The notes under the pieces were generated by a model that made no database searches, was not told the origin of the DNA, and worked only from the letters and a program-made list of their open reading frames with translations. The position numbers and the translations under genes are program-made. From Undaria pinnatifida (lineage: Eukaryota; Sar; Phaeophyceae; Laminariales; Alariaceae), in assembly GCA_012845835.1 (NCBI GenBank), contig JABAKD010000013.1, positions 2,398,415 to 2,462,414 of the forward strand: a stretch of 64,000 bases of DNA. The letters are read 5' to 3'. Positions 10,667 to 21,894 of this stretch are shown here, piece after piece. Positions within the stretch are counted from its first letter, which is position 1. Each line of letters starts with the position of its first letter.

Positions 10667-12120
10667 TCATATTGGGATCTGTATGAAAAATTATTTTCAT
10701 ACATAGGAGTAGGAGCATTGCCGCACGGTCTTTCACCTGCGCAGTGTGTCCGACGAGTGGTGTCCATGCCATCGCCATCGACCCCGGACCTACTTATTAA
10801 AAAGATGAAGCTAAACTACGCAGCAAGCAAAAACATGGCAACCGAGCAGATGGCACCACCCCAGCCGTGTTGGTATATATAGCACTAGTACCCATTGAGC
10901 CATTGAGTAACCTATTGAGTCGCCTGAGTCTAGTGGATAGTTAGTGCTGCATGGTTAACAATGGGTCATGTGTCATGAATTTGATTCTCACCGATTTTTT
11001 GTTTGATATTTTTTGAGCGTGAGCGCTGGAGACAGTATGATGACAATAGTTATTATGATGGCAGGCTCCTAGGTCCCACTGCACGGCAGCAGGTTGAGAG
11101 GAGAGGGCCCCGAAGATGACTGTTGTTGTTTCGAAGTCGGCAAGAAGCAATTGACGAGCTCGAAAACGTATCCTTCGTTGGTTATGGTTTTAATCACTGA
11201 GCTACTCAGTCACGTGACTCGGTAGCTCGTTGGGTAGTGCTAAATAACCGACAAACCGAACTTGCGGCAAGCAACCAAACTGGGTTCCAAATGCAGCTAC
11301 AATAACTACAAGAAGAGGGTTAGAAGCATTGTTGCCTGATCTTCGGCGGCTGTGTCCATGCCGACATCATCACCCTCACGGTTGAGAGGCCTTTCTCAGG
11401 TCCCTCTTGGCAAATTGTTTGATCTAATCTTGTGCCCTCCTTTTCGTTAAATATCGAACAGGCCCGGACATACTGGTATTATTCGAACTAGTAGCAGTTT
11501 TACAAGTCGACCCCCCCCCGAAAACAAAAAACCTTGGAATGCATGCCTCGTGCCAGCGCTGATTGTAACCATTTAAGCCCATCTTAGCACGAGCACGGCG
11601 GCATGTGGCTACTACTCGTAGTCGTTAGTATTGGTCAATCCACACCCTACGTGGGCTGCGGCGGCGTCGTGCGCTTTCTCGCACGCACCAGCATCATGAG
11701 TAGTGGTTACTTGAGCACCAACCAAACGGAAAAAATTATACTGGAGTACTACAAACCTAGAATATTTTCGGATTGTTAAGAAATACCTGCTACGCAACAA
11801 CAGCAGCAGCAGTCTATTTTCGTGATAAATGTTCAGTAGCGACTACATAGTACAGCAAGCAAGCAATGCCTGTTGCCCTCTTAGGGGAAAAGTGAAGAAG
11901 CGGGGAGGGGGGGAAGGGGGAGCGTCATGCCCACGAGACTGAAGTCTGGGTTTGGCCATCATCGTATTGAAAGTTGTGGGCCTTCTAATGGCCGTCACAA
12001 GATAGCATAAGACCGACCTGACTTCTTCGCCATGTTGCGTTCTCTCCCAGGTGCCATTGATGATGGACGTGGTACCCTCTGTTAGCCCAATGCCATCCTT
12101 AGCCAGTTCCTAGGGTCAGC
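10667..12120. other. Intergenic; no supported gene
   Basis: No coding region or repeat that I can name. Local simple repeats occur: CAACAGCAGCAGCAGC near 11790 and a G-run near 11906-11922. The short frames do not resemble protein. Confidence 0.45.
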
Positions 12121-12124
12121 TAGT

Positions 12125-12330
12125 ATGACATTTTTCTTTCTTTTCTTTTTCTTTTTTCTTTTCTCTCTTCTTTTTTCTCTGCCTTACTTCCTCTTCTTGT
12201 CTTGTCTTTTCATGCTTTTTTTCTTTTTTTTTTCTTGCCTTTTTCGTTTTGTTTCGTTTTCTTCTCTTTTCCGTCCTTTCCTCCATCTTTTTTTATTTTC
12301 TCTTCTTTTCTTTGTTTCTATTCTCCAATT
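12125..12330. repeat. Polypyrimidine (TTTTC)n low-complexity tract
   Basis: About 200 bp are almost entirely T and C on the plus strand. Open frames in both directions here (Phe/Leu/Ser-rich, or Lys/Arg/Glu-rich on the minus strand) are artefacts of composition. Confidence 0.85.
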
Positions 12331-12568
12331 GACCCACGCCTGTCGTGCGTATGCGTAGTGATAGATACTACGTGTAATATGTACGTGGTAGTCTTCCTTG
12401 GGTGGCAATCGGAACAGACACGTATGCACCGGCATGGACCTGGCACATCGTAGACTGACTCCCGATTTCACTTTTATACGTTTCTGGTGGAGGCATGAAT
12501 TGCGTCAGCTGTGATATATGCGTGTACCACCTTGGGTTGTTTGTGTTTTTCCCTGGGGTATTCCTCAG

Positions 12569-12644
12569 CTCCAGAGTGACTGGAGCCTGTCCTGTGACCA
12601 CGGACTTGATTGAGCGAGTTAATGTGAGAACAACGACAACGATA
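12569..12644 (+). repeat. Conserved element end with (AAC)n tail, copy 1
   Basis: CTCCAGAGTGACTGGAGCCT, GTGACCACGGACTTGATT, then GAGTTAATGTGAGAACAACG. It is nearly identical to 25861-25935, and related ends occur at 29083-29143 and, inverted, 47632-47896. This is either the 3' end of a retroposon with a triplet tail or a solo LTR end. Confidence 0.6.
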
Positions 12645-12734
12645 CTAAATGAACCGTTCTTTTTACCCAACGATATCACTGCACCCAGGCTGATTCTTCT
12701 TAGAGAGATTCAAATCCTGTTGTCACAGACTGCT

Positions 12735-12775
12735 GTGTGTTGTCTTCACATTAAACCATTCTTGCTACCCAACCA
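12735..12775 (-). repeat. GTTTAATGTGAAGACAACACAC repeat fragment
   Basis: The minus strand reads GGTTTAATGTGAAGACAACA, matching the 3' parts of 23733-23801 and 27200-27280. It is a short dispersed repeat end with a CA-rich tail. Confidence 0.45.
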
Positions 12776-12900
12776 CGCACCATCATGATTCAGGACACCC
12801 ACTGTGAGACAGAGTAAAACAAGCAGTCCCAATTCATCAAGGCAAAGCAAGTGAAATGCTAGAGTACCGGGTACGAGAACATGATGATAAATCAAGCCAT

Positions 12901-12940
12901 AGCCGGTCGCCCCGGTGGTCTAGCTGTTACCCTCGAATAC
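12901..12940 (+). repeat. tRNA-like A-box segment, copy 3
   Basis: GCCGGTCGCCCCGGTGGTCT, then AGCTGTTACCCTCGAATAC. A B-box-like GAGTTCGATTCC occurs much further on at about 13395. If the two were once one SINE, the ~450 bp between them is an insertion. This is a hypothesis only. Confidence 0.35.
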
Positions 12941-13249
12941 TATAATACCCGATGACCAACGCCCGAATGGGTAGGGTGGACCGTAACTGGACCAAGTCCG
13001 GCGGAAGGCCATCTCCCATGGCCAGGGGTTTTGTTAGTGGGTGAGCTTGCGAAAGTCCCACACTACCCGGAAAGATGACATTCCGGGTGGCTATCTCCAC
13101 CGAACCTGACCCTCAGGGGACAGGCCGGGTCGACATACACACGCATCCGTACACATCGGCAGCTTGCGCTGCCGGGGTTGTAACGAAGACCACTGATAGG
13201 GACAGCTTACGCTATACCTACAATGGGACCCGAAGGGTGCGCCAGCTAG

Positions 13250-13865
13250 CGTTGGGCTGCGAAAGCAGCTGAGTTAAATCGACACACGACGCGTATGAAA
13301 ATACGTGGAAGTGTGGTGAGCTAAAGCTTCATTTTTCCCCATCCGCCGCAGGATGAAAAAAAAAAAAAAAACTAGCGTTGGTTCTTGAGTTCGATTCCTG
13401 TCGTGGTGATATTTTACTTTTTACTTGCAAAATTGCGAAAAAAAACGATCGACTACTACTGCTCAGAGCGCCTAGCAGCGTGGGTAGGTATAATTCTACG
13501 CCAGCCGACGAAGGAAGAAAATGCTGAATGAATTATTCTTGCAATAGATATTAAGGCTCGTACCGCAGTTGGGGAGAAGGGCCCGCTAAACTCAGACCCC
13601 GGGTCTGAGTTACTACTGGGAGGGAGGACGAGAGTATTGCGAGGACAATAAATAGACGAGATGTAACAAAAGACCATAAATAATGAGAGAAGAAGGAAAC
13701 AGAAAGAGAAAAACAAGCAAAACAAACAGCAGCCATTTCGTTTTTATATTTCATCCTCCGGCGGATTGGGAAAGATAAAGCTTGAGCTCACCACACTATC
13801 ACCAATTCTCATTCACGTGGTGTGTCGATTTAACTCAATTGCTTTCGCAATCCAGCGCTAAAACA
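13250..13865. repeat. Inverted-repeat element (~110-bp arms)
   Basis: The left arm 13250-13360 (TGCGAAAGCAGCTGAGTTAA, ATCGACACAC, GTGTGGTGAGCTAAAGCTTC) is repeated inverted at 13740-13865 with about 80% identity. The loop of about 380 bp has no recognised gene. It looks like a foldback or miniature element. A solo arm lies at 7725-7785. Confidence 0.55.
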
Positions 13866-14449
13866 AACGACAGGCGTTCGGAAGAATGCCGCGCGTCAAA
13901 ATATCAGAAAAGAAAGGATCTGCAAGGAAGGACAGCTTGTACTACGTGATGAAGAGGAACAGAGAGAAAAATGTATTGCATCAATCAAGAAGATGAGAAC
14001 GTAAAGCCTGCAAGAAGAGCAGTATACACACGCACGTACGTACGTGCTGAGGAGGAACAGATAACAACACACATACTATAATACGCGTGCTGAAATACTT
14101 ACGACGAGAAGAGGGGATATTTCCGACAAAGTAAATAATGCGGTGCAATAACAACGCCAAATTCAAGGTGGAGGCTGCAAGAAAAACAGCGTACGTGCTG
14201 AAAAGAAACAACGGACATCATCATACATTATATACGTGCTGAAATATTTACTAGAAGAAGGAGAGAAGATATATACGGCAAAGCAATGCGGCGCATTAAC
14301 AACGTACGTCTAAGCAACGTTCAGGGAATACTGTAATGTGATCTCAAGATGACTATCGCGACGTTGACATGGCCATGCTTCCACGAGAAAACCTCAGGGA
14401 ATGTTTGTTATAAGACTCAGTTTGGATAAGCTAGAATCAAGCAATGTTT

Positions 14450-14535
14450 GTTGTAAGACTTAGTTTGGGTAAGCTACTTGTATTGGTTAACTTTTTTCAA
14501 GAGGTCAAACGGACTAATACCCCACCAATTCCTTG
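14450..14535 (-). repeat. R2 repeat fragment
   Basis: On the minus strand, GGTGGGGTATTAGTCCGTTT, then GACCTCTTG…TTAACC and TACCCAAACTAAGTCTTAC. The same block is at 15125-15215 (minus), 21145-21215 (plus) and 60823-60885 (plus). Confidence 0.55.
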
Positions 14536-14573
14536 TCAAATAATGTTGTCTTCGACAGGGAGAATGGGTTTTT

Positions 14574-14601
14574 GGGTCGTGGGTTCGAATCCCACTATCC
14601 A
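14574..14601 (+). repeat. B-box-like T-arm motif beside R1
   Basis: GGTTCGAATCC sits in an arm-like GTGGGTTCGAATCCCAC. It is a perfect RNA polymerase III B box and lies just upstream of an R1 copy. No D-arm or anticodon arm can be drawn, so it is not a tRNA gene. A tRNA-derived SINE head is possible. Confidence 0.3.
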
Positions 14602-14611
14602 CGATAATCCC

Positions 14612-14985
14612 CCCCTCCCCCCCCCTTTTGATCAAAATCAGGCCTTCACGTCCTTGAAGACTCCGCCCTCTCCTCACTGGTTATTCGACTTACAGGATTA
14701 ACTTGACAAAGTGATGAATTTCCTTCCACAGGCGTCAGATTTTTTCCCTCTCAGAAACGTTTTTTTTTATAGTTTCCGCGCACAGACTGCCTAACATCAC
14801 CCTGTCGACCCTGATAGCTACACTGTAGTTGTTGCAAGGAGAGTCGCCGACCTATATCCTTAATGAGGACACACAACCCGTAAAACCCGCGATCGGAGTG
14901 TCACACACAGCTTGCAAAGATGAGTTTCGACAAGATATTCCATCACACAGCAGGAGTGTATTTCAATTTCTATAATAATAGTCTA
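14612..14985 (+). repeat. R1 repeat (LINE 3'-end family)
   Basis: This is a near full-length R1: a C-run, TTTTGATCAAAATCAG, CTTCCACAGGCGTCAGATTT, TTCCGCGCACAGACTGCC, CGCCGACCTATATCCTTAAT, GATCGGAGTGTCACACACAG, then GTGTATTTCAATTTCTATAA. No LINE ORF is attached. Confidence 0.7.
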
Positions 14986-15079
14986 AACCTTTTCAGACTT
15001 TAACTTTCCCGATGTCGAGAACTTGAAAAAACTCTCCTCCCCGATATCCCCAGGAAATGGTACGGCTTGGATATTGACG

Positions 15080-15215
15080 CGTCCGCTCGTATATCCGGCC
15101 GACCTGGTACCCCGCCGTTTCGGGGGCGGAAAGTGTTGTGAAGCTTAGATTGGGTAAGCTATGGGTTGACCTTCTCCAACTAACTGGTCTAACTGACAAA
15201 TACCCCACTGATACC
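15080..15215 (-). repeat. R2 repeat with AAACGGCGGGGTACCAGGTC end
   Basis: The minus strand joins the R2 block to AAACGGCGGGGTACCAGGTC, then GGCCGGATATACG. The same junction is seen in plus orientation at 60823-60955, so the two copies define a single ~135-bp dispersed unit. Confidence 0.55.
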
Positions 15216-15964
15216 TTAACATATCCCCAAGACCAGTGGAAGAGGATGACACGGCCAGTTTTATTTAACGGCCTCGGGCTGTCTCTGCGAGCGAAACTCG
15301 TATCGAACAATGATAGGCCTTCGACCTTTTCAATGCTATTCAGGCGTTTCCGAAGCGGGGGTGAAAAAAACAAACGAAAATATCGCAAAACAAGCGACAG
15401 GTGTTCTTCTGGAGAATGTGATGCAACAAGATAGGGAAGGAAAGGAAAGGCTGCAAATGCTAGAGCAACACCATACGTGCTGAAGAGGAACATATACATA
15501 CCTATTGCACGGACAAAACAACACGAAGAAGACAACTGCTGTTGCACGGACAAAACACCAAGAAGACAACTGCTGTTTTACGGACAGATACAACAAGAAG
15601 AAGAGAAAGAAGAGACCGGCATAAGGCCGGTGGGGAGGGAAATAAGCGAGCAAAAATAGGAAGAAAAATAGAAATTAAAAATAGGGAAGGACAACAGCAA
15701 GTAATTGCTGTCGCTTTCGCGCTCCCAACATTGAGTTCAACGAAAACTAACGACATTAAATATTAATAGCAGAAACTACAACTCGTGCTTCAGAGGGTTC
15801 AGGGCAAATTATATTTAGTAGCCCACGCTGTTCAGGGCTATATAGTAACGCACGTATTTTAAATATATTAGTCGAACTGGTAGCTTGCTCTACACGATCT
15901 GCAACTTCGTTTCTGGATTCATCATCTACATACGGCGGCTGCTGTAGTATCAGTACGGCTGCCC

Positions 15965-16250
15965 CCCCCCCCCCCCCCGCTCGCCCCGACCCCGTTTTCC
16001 CTTGGGTGCTGCTCTTGGCGTCCCCTGCTGTGAGGCGTTGCCAGCTCTTCTCCGCCTCGCCCCTGTGCCATCTCGTTGTGAAGCGGTCCGCCGCGTCGAC
16101 GATTTCCCGATGCCAGTTCCACTCTTCTTAGCCGCCCTCGGCTATATAGAAGCACAGTCTCTCATCTCCGAAGAGGAAAGGGGAGCTATCCGTGGACCCT
16201 TCGGTTGCTTCGAATGCCCTACCTGGATCAGTGATGTCGTCTACCAGACA
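15965..16250 (-). pseudogene. LINE ORF C-terminal remnant
   Basis: One minus-strand frame reads LVDDITDPGRAFEATEGSTD, then SSPFLFGDERL, a TAA, and DAADRFTTRWHRGEAEKSWQ. The FEATEGSTDSSPFLFG motif matches the end of the LINE fragment at 10170-10666. Here the frame continues about 60 residues further into a basic tail before a C-run (plus strand) at 15963-15978. It is a truncated, inactive copy. Confidence 0.6.
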
Positions 16251-18365
16251 CTGCTGTATATCGGACTAAGGCAGGTATCGTTAATAATCGACCCCTCATC
16301 CAAGCGAAGCACGATGGGTGGTATGTACACCAACATCTCATTTTAGACTAATGTACGGTCACATGCCGTTGAGACACAAGAGAAGCCCGGACCATCGCAA
16401 CTTGATATACAGCTTTAGGAACGAAAATAGGTGAATGAAGTTGTGCAAAGTTCGCACGAAAGAGCACACAGTCAGCAGCAGCAGCAGCAGCAGCTGAAAC
16501 GATAGAAACCAGGCCGTAATATCGTATCTAAAACACAAAAAAAATATGGCGGTGTGTATGGTAGAGCCGAAAAACGCATAGTATCTAGAGAGTAAACGGG
16601 CGAGTGTCTCTGAGTCGATTAGATTGAGGCTCCCAAAGTGACAACCGCCGTAGCCATCATCCCGCTGTACTCCGCTAAGAGGACTTAACATTTTGAAAGG
16701 ATGACATATGTTTCGTATATATACGCGCTGCTATCGCGTTGTGTCTTCCTATGAGAGAGGGCGACTCGTTGCTCGTTGACGAGGTGCAATGCAAACGTTG
16801 CACGAAAATAGAACATGCATGTACACCTACTATTAATATCCATGTAAACAAGACAAACTGCAGAATAAAATGTATCCATCGACGAGGAAGACAACCCAAC
16901 GGCACGTAGGCTCGCGGTAAGGTACAATACACACCCGGTACGGCATAATATGTGCATACGTGTGTACGATGTACACACAAATAGTGCGAGGATATTAGAC
17001 TATTTAATAGTACATCAAAGTGTTCAGATTATTATTGGTGTCAATTGATTATGCACATGATGGGTAACATAATAATAGACTACAATGTCATCTTATGTTA
17101 GGGTTTGATTTATGAAACTTACTAAAAAGACAGGCGATCAATTTAGTACACAGCTTGCAAAGAAAGATAAGTATCGACCCTGAAGTCGTCGACCTGACAG
17201 CTGACTTCGTTACAATATTGTTTTTTAAATAGTCTGCTGTGTTGTTAACGCTGTTGACGCCTGTTGTCGTGCCATCTTGTTTCCCTCTTTCGCTCCTGCT
17301 ATTGCATTTTCCTTTTATTCTGGCTGTTCATTTGCACTTTAGTCAAGGAGTCTAGTGGGGTGTCTTGCATTGTTTTATTTTGCCCGCGTACTCATTGCGG
17401 TTGGCGTTGCATGGCCGAACCGCCTTGTTGTATTTGCAATGTGTATCTCTCTCTGTCGCTCTGCCTCGTACTTAAAGTCCTTAGAGCTCGTACTCTATTT
17501 GCGTATTCTTCGCCTTTACATTGTGCTGATCTTTCCACCGTACTATTAATACACGCATCACTAACTAGTCTAGTGTCCGTGCTGATGCCTCCGATAGACG
17601 AGCTCTGTGGTCAATAAACTACGCCACCTTGTTGTATTTGCAATGCAGATCGCGGTCTCGTGTGACAAAATAGTTTGTCTTTCTGATCTGTGGGAGAGGC
17701 ATCGGCACGGACGCTGGATAGGCCGTGGGCGTATGATTCTGATGAGGAAATACCAGTTTAACAGGAACACACAACACGCCAACTTCAATGAGCACGCGGC
17801 TAAACACGCAGCAAACACGTATGCAAGCCAGCACACCACCGGACTATTTGCAACAACAAAAGAAATATTGATGAGGAACCATAAGTCATCGGCCAGTGCG
17901 GAAAAACAAACAGAGGGGGGTACTCCTCTATAGATTGCATTCTTTGTGTAGCAAATGCGTCGTACTGGTCCTCATTAAATGTGATTTCCGATCGATATGT
18001 TCTGCGACGGTATGTTTCTACGCTCCTCTCTTATCGCCACTCGGACACTTTGTCCTGTTTCTACACGACGAGCGGCGAATCATGAGTGACGATGTAGGGA
18101 AGCCGACAGCCATCGGAAAAGCTTCCTTATCACCCCATTTCTCGGGGCAGGCGAAAGGCTAAGTTCGAAGAAACGGCTTCCCCATCGTAGTGCTAACATC
18201 CCTCGAGCCAAGGGGGGGGCTGCGTACGCGAGGAGATCCTTGTCCGAATCACGGTCAGCTGGCGTCTTCGTCGAAGGCCGATTAAACTACAGCAAGTGCA
18301 GCTGATGGCAAACCTTTGTGCAAGTAGATATATATCGCGCGCTGCTACTACCGGATAATTGAATA
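16251..18365. other. Intergenic; no supported gene
   Basis: A CAG/GCA run lies at 16475-16495. CTTGTTGTATTTGCAATG is present at 17424 and again at 17629, so there is a local duplication. No coding domain was recognised. Confidence 0.45.
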
Positions 18366-18369
18366 AAAT

Positions 18370-18470
18370 ATCTTTCAAGGACGTCAGCCGTGAGTTCGAC
18401 GAGTTTCGGGTCAATACTCATCTTTCTTTGCAAGCAAGCTGCGTTGTTGGTACTTAGTAATATACTCAAG
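18370..18470 (-). repeat. R1-related fragment
   Basis: The plus strand reads CAAGGACGTCAGCCGTGAGT and then CATCTTTCTTTGCAAGC. This is the inverse of the R1 3' block (GCTTGCAAAGATGAG…TCACAGCTG). Sister fragments are at 18970-19045 and 20475-20560. Confidence 0.5.
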
Positions 18471-19029
18471 GGGGTAAGTTTTTTATCGGGAGAGGTATTT
18501 CTTTATTTTGTTATCCCCCCCGCTTTAATATCGGGAGGAATACGAATACAGTTTATAATTTTCTGTTTTTAAACTATATATTCCGGTCATATGTTTTGTT
18601 CTTCTCCACTAGGCATTATGGTTAGTGTTGGTACTTCTATTTTAGGTGGGGAATTTTGAGCTAGATCAAACATCATGCCAGGTATCTATTACTCCGTATA
18701 TAAATTTATTTATGCAGTTTCTACTATAGTGCTCTATCATAAGTATTGTAGGTGGTTTATTTTGTTTTTTCCCCCGCTTTAATATCGGGAGGAGTACGAA
18801 GCCGAGTATTACTAGTTATCTTATAGGCTAATATGTTAACATAAATTCAGCATTCATTCGAGAACAAAAGTTAGCTACTCCCCTTCCCCCCAAAAAAAAA
18901 CAAAAATACTCAATGGGACTCGAACCCACGGTTCCAAATTGATACGCTGTCACTCTAATATTTTATACAATTTTCTAAGGACGTCAGCTGTGAGTTCGTC
19001 GATTTCCTGGTCAACACTCATATTTTCAA

Positions 19030-20460
19030 GCTGCTTGTTGGTACTTGTAATATATATTATAAAAATTAAAATACACTCCAGCTGTGAGATCGAATATTTT
19101 GTCGAAACTCATCTTTGCAAGCAGTGTGTGATACTACGATCGCGCGTATATCGGTTGTGTGTCCTTATTAAGGATATATTTCGGCCACTCCTTACAGTGT
19201 AGATCAGGGTCAACAGGGTGATGTTAGGCAGTCTGTGCGCGGCAACTATGAAACCCGTTTCTGAGACGGACAAAATCTGACAGCTGAGGAAAGAAATGCA
19301 TCATATTATAAAGTGAATACTGTAAGTCGAATATCCGGTGAGGGGAGGGCGGAGTTTTTAAGGACGTGGGGGCCTGATTTTGATCAAACGGGGGGCGGGA
19401 GGGGGGGCAGATCAATTTGTGCGTGAAAACTATAAATCCTTCTTGTGGGGGAGGGGGGGGGCAATGTGCCGGGGGGGGGCGGGGGCGGGGGGGGAGGGCT
19501 ATAGGTCGCGTAGATGTAGGGGTTTGCTATACGCGTGGTGCTAGGTCTAGGCGATGGTGCGGGTGGTGGGGAAGGAGGGAGCGTTGGGGGCGGGGGTGGG
19601 TGGGAAATGCAGCAGCGGCATGGACGGCTCTAAAACGATAACGAGGCGATATCCAGGGCGTGGAAGTGTTTATTACTCTGGAGATTTTTGATATTAAGTG
19701 GGGCGTTTAAGCAAGAGAAAGCGAGAAAAAAAAAGGCGGGGGGGGGGGGGGGGGGGGGAGGTTTTCAAGAGGTTTAGGTCACATATAATATTTAAATACA
19801 CTCCAGCTATGAGATCAAGGATTTGGTCGACACTGATCTTCGCAACATTGTGTGTGATCCTCCGATCGCACGAATTAATCATATATGCAGGAGCTTGCTA
19901 TACGCGCGGTGCTGGGTCTAGGCGATCGTGCGGGGTGTGGGGAAGGAGGGGGCGTTGGAGGGGGGAAGGGGGGATGAATGAAAGCTACGCCATGGATGTC
20001 TAGAATGATATTGACGTGATGTCAATTGCTTAGAAGTGCTTATTACTCGGGACGATTTCGATTGTAAGTGGGGCATTTGAACGAACTTGGCGGGGAACAA
20101 AAAAGGGGGGGGGGGGGCGTAGGGCGGACATGAGTTGGAGCTACGGCATGGATGGCTAGATGGATAATGGGATGATATCAGTTGGCTGGTGGTAGTGTTT
20201 ACTACTCTGGTAGATTTTGATTTCAGGTGGGGCGTTTGAACAAGAGGGGTTGGGGGGGGAGGGAGGGGGGGGAGCATTTCAATATGTGCGCGGAAACTAT
20301 AAATCCTTCAAGGGGACGAATGTGATGGCTGCAGCGAGAAGACACCCCTTTATATCACCCGCCTGGTAATATTTATTTTTGTAGAAGGTTTGACGTTACA
20401 TGAGTATGCAACCCAGTTCTTAGGTGTAGTAAATAACGTGTTAAAAGCTTCATAATTTGT
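19030..20460 (-). repeat. G-rich composite repeat block (left arm of a long inverted repeat)
   Basis: Minus-sense R1 (19030-19440) is followed by three diverged units. Each contains TGCTATACGCG(T/C)GGTGCT…GGTCTAGGCGAT, a long G-run, a GGCATGGA(C/T)GGCT block and TGGGGCGTTT. The block ends with an AACCCAGTTCTTAGGTGTAG segment. The whole order is repeated inverted at 62040-63425. Confidence 0.75.
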
Positions 20461-20560
20461 ATTTTTCAAAAATATTTCAAGGGTGTCAGCCGTGAGTTCG
20501 ACGAACTTCAGGTCAACACTCATCTTCGCAAGCTGCGTTGTTGGTACTTGTAATATACCA

Positions 20561-21493
20561 TGTGGGTGAGTTTATCATAATGGGAGGGGTCATATTGTTC
20601 TGTTAAAAAAACAAACACATATATATACGAGTACATAGGATACATATTTTATTTTGTATTTGTACATGGATCGAAATATCAAATATTTCAATCGATAGGA
20701 CGTACAGTTTTATACTTCGTATATACTATTTAATATATTCAAATTCATTTCGAATATGGAGTTTGTGCAATTTGAGGAGGCAAGAATGTGGAAGGGGAGA
20801 GGGGTTGTATTATAGTGGAAGGCTTTCGGTGAAAGTGCCGTGGGAGCTCGACACTTCCATGCGAGCAGCGAAACGAACTGCAGAGCAACACGCAGACGCA
20901 AGGGGAGGTGCAGCGAGCATCGGTTTCGTATTTCGGGTTTGATCGTTTTTTCTTTATACTTCGTATATACTATGTGGGTATTTTCTTTTTGATGGGAGGG
21001 GTCCTATTCTTTCGTGTAAAACAAATATTTTTCTCTACTACTACTGTAATGATTAGTGTTGACATTTTGAATACGGGGTGACCCCGGACGGACATCACGC
21101 TGCGCCAATTTTATTCGCGGCAAGCATCTATGTAATAAAGGTATTATTTAGTGGGGTATCAGTCTGTTTGACCACTTGCAAAAAATTAACCAAAATATTA
21201 CCCAAACTAAGCCTTGGCATATATCCTGGTAAAAATATGTGACCAGAGTTTCCAACCCTTCTTCGAATGCGTGTGTTATGTTCATCTTCTTGATGAGAGA
21301 TGTGACCCTCGTCTCAACCTATTTTTCGATTAGGAAATTGTTTGACTGGCTGATGGTTTCGCGTGGCATGGTGGATCGAAGGGTCGTGTTCGTTTAGACG
21401 CGGGTCGAAACCTCCTTCCGTTTTTGTTTTTGTTTTCTGGGTTACGTTTCTTTTTCCTTGTTCTTTTGTTTCTGATTTAATTTTACTATTAAT
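20561..21493. other. Intergenic; R2 fragment only
   Basis: Apart from an R2 piece at 21145-21215, I see only AT-rich sequence with a twice-repeated TATACTTCGTATATACTAT (about 20712 and 20956). Confidence 0.45.
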
Positions 21494-21744
21494 GAGTCAT
21501 CCCACGGTAGGGGTTGCACGTTTTGCGCCAAAAATCCCTGGGCGATTGAGTTCCTCATGTGAGGAACTGCCGGTCAATGAAGTAATTCCACGAGTACATT
21601 TATTTTATGTTTGGACTGAGGCATAGAAGCTTGGTCTGGTTGTGCGACCGAATGCCTTCGAAGTCATTTTTTCGAGTGAGATATTGAGTTCCTCATGTGA
21701 GGACCTCAGGGACGTTTGGCTGCAACCCTACCGTGGGATGGCTC
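21494..21744. mobile_element. Miniature inverted-repeat element, 251 bp
   Basis: The ends are GAGTCATCCCACGGTAGGGG (21494) and, inverted, GAGCCATCCCACGGTAGGG (ending 21744). Two internal copies of GAGTTCCTCATGTGAGGA, itself a near palindrome, lie at about 21549 and 21684. I cannot define a clear target-site duplication in the AT-rich flanks, so the superfamily is unassigned. Confidence 0.6.
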
Positions 21745-21894
21745 TTATTATACTAAATATTCATTTAAATGTAAATAGTCTGGTGTGCCGGCCTGCACAT
21801 TTTGCCTTGTTTGTTGCCCGCATGTAGCTAGCTGTGCATCGTGCATCACTCTGTCCCCTAGTTTGTAACCACAGAGCTCGGATCCATGAGGCAT

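Noticed and set aside
12125-12471. Phe/Leu-rich (plus) and Lys/Glu-rich (minus) open frames
   Set aside because: Products of a polypyrimidine tract, not genes.
18905-18990. Possible tRNA gene on the minus strand (GTGGGTTCGAGTCCCATT)
   Set aside because: Only the T-arm/B box is present. No acceptor, D or anticodon stem can be formed.
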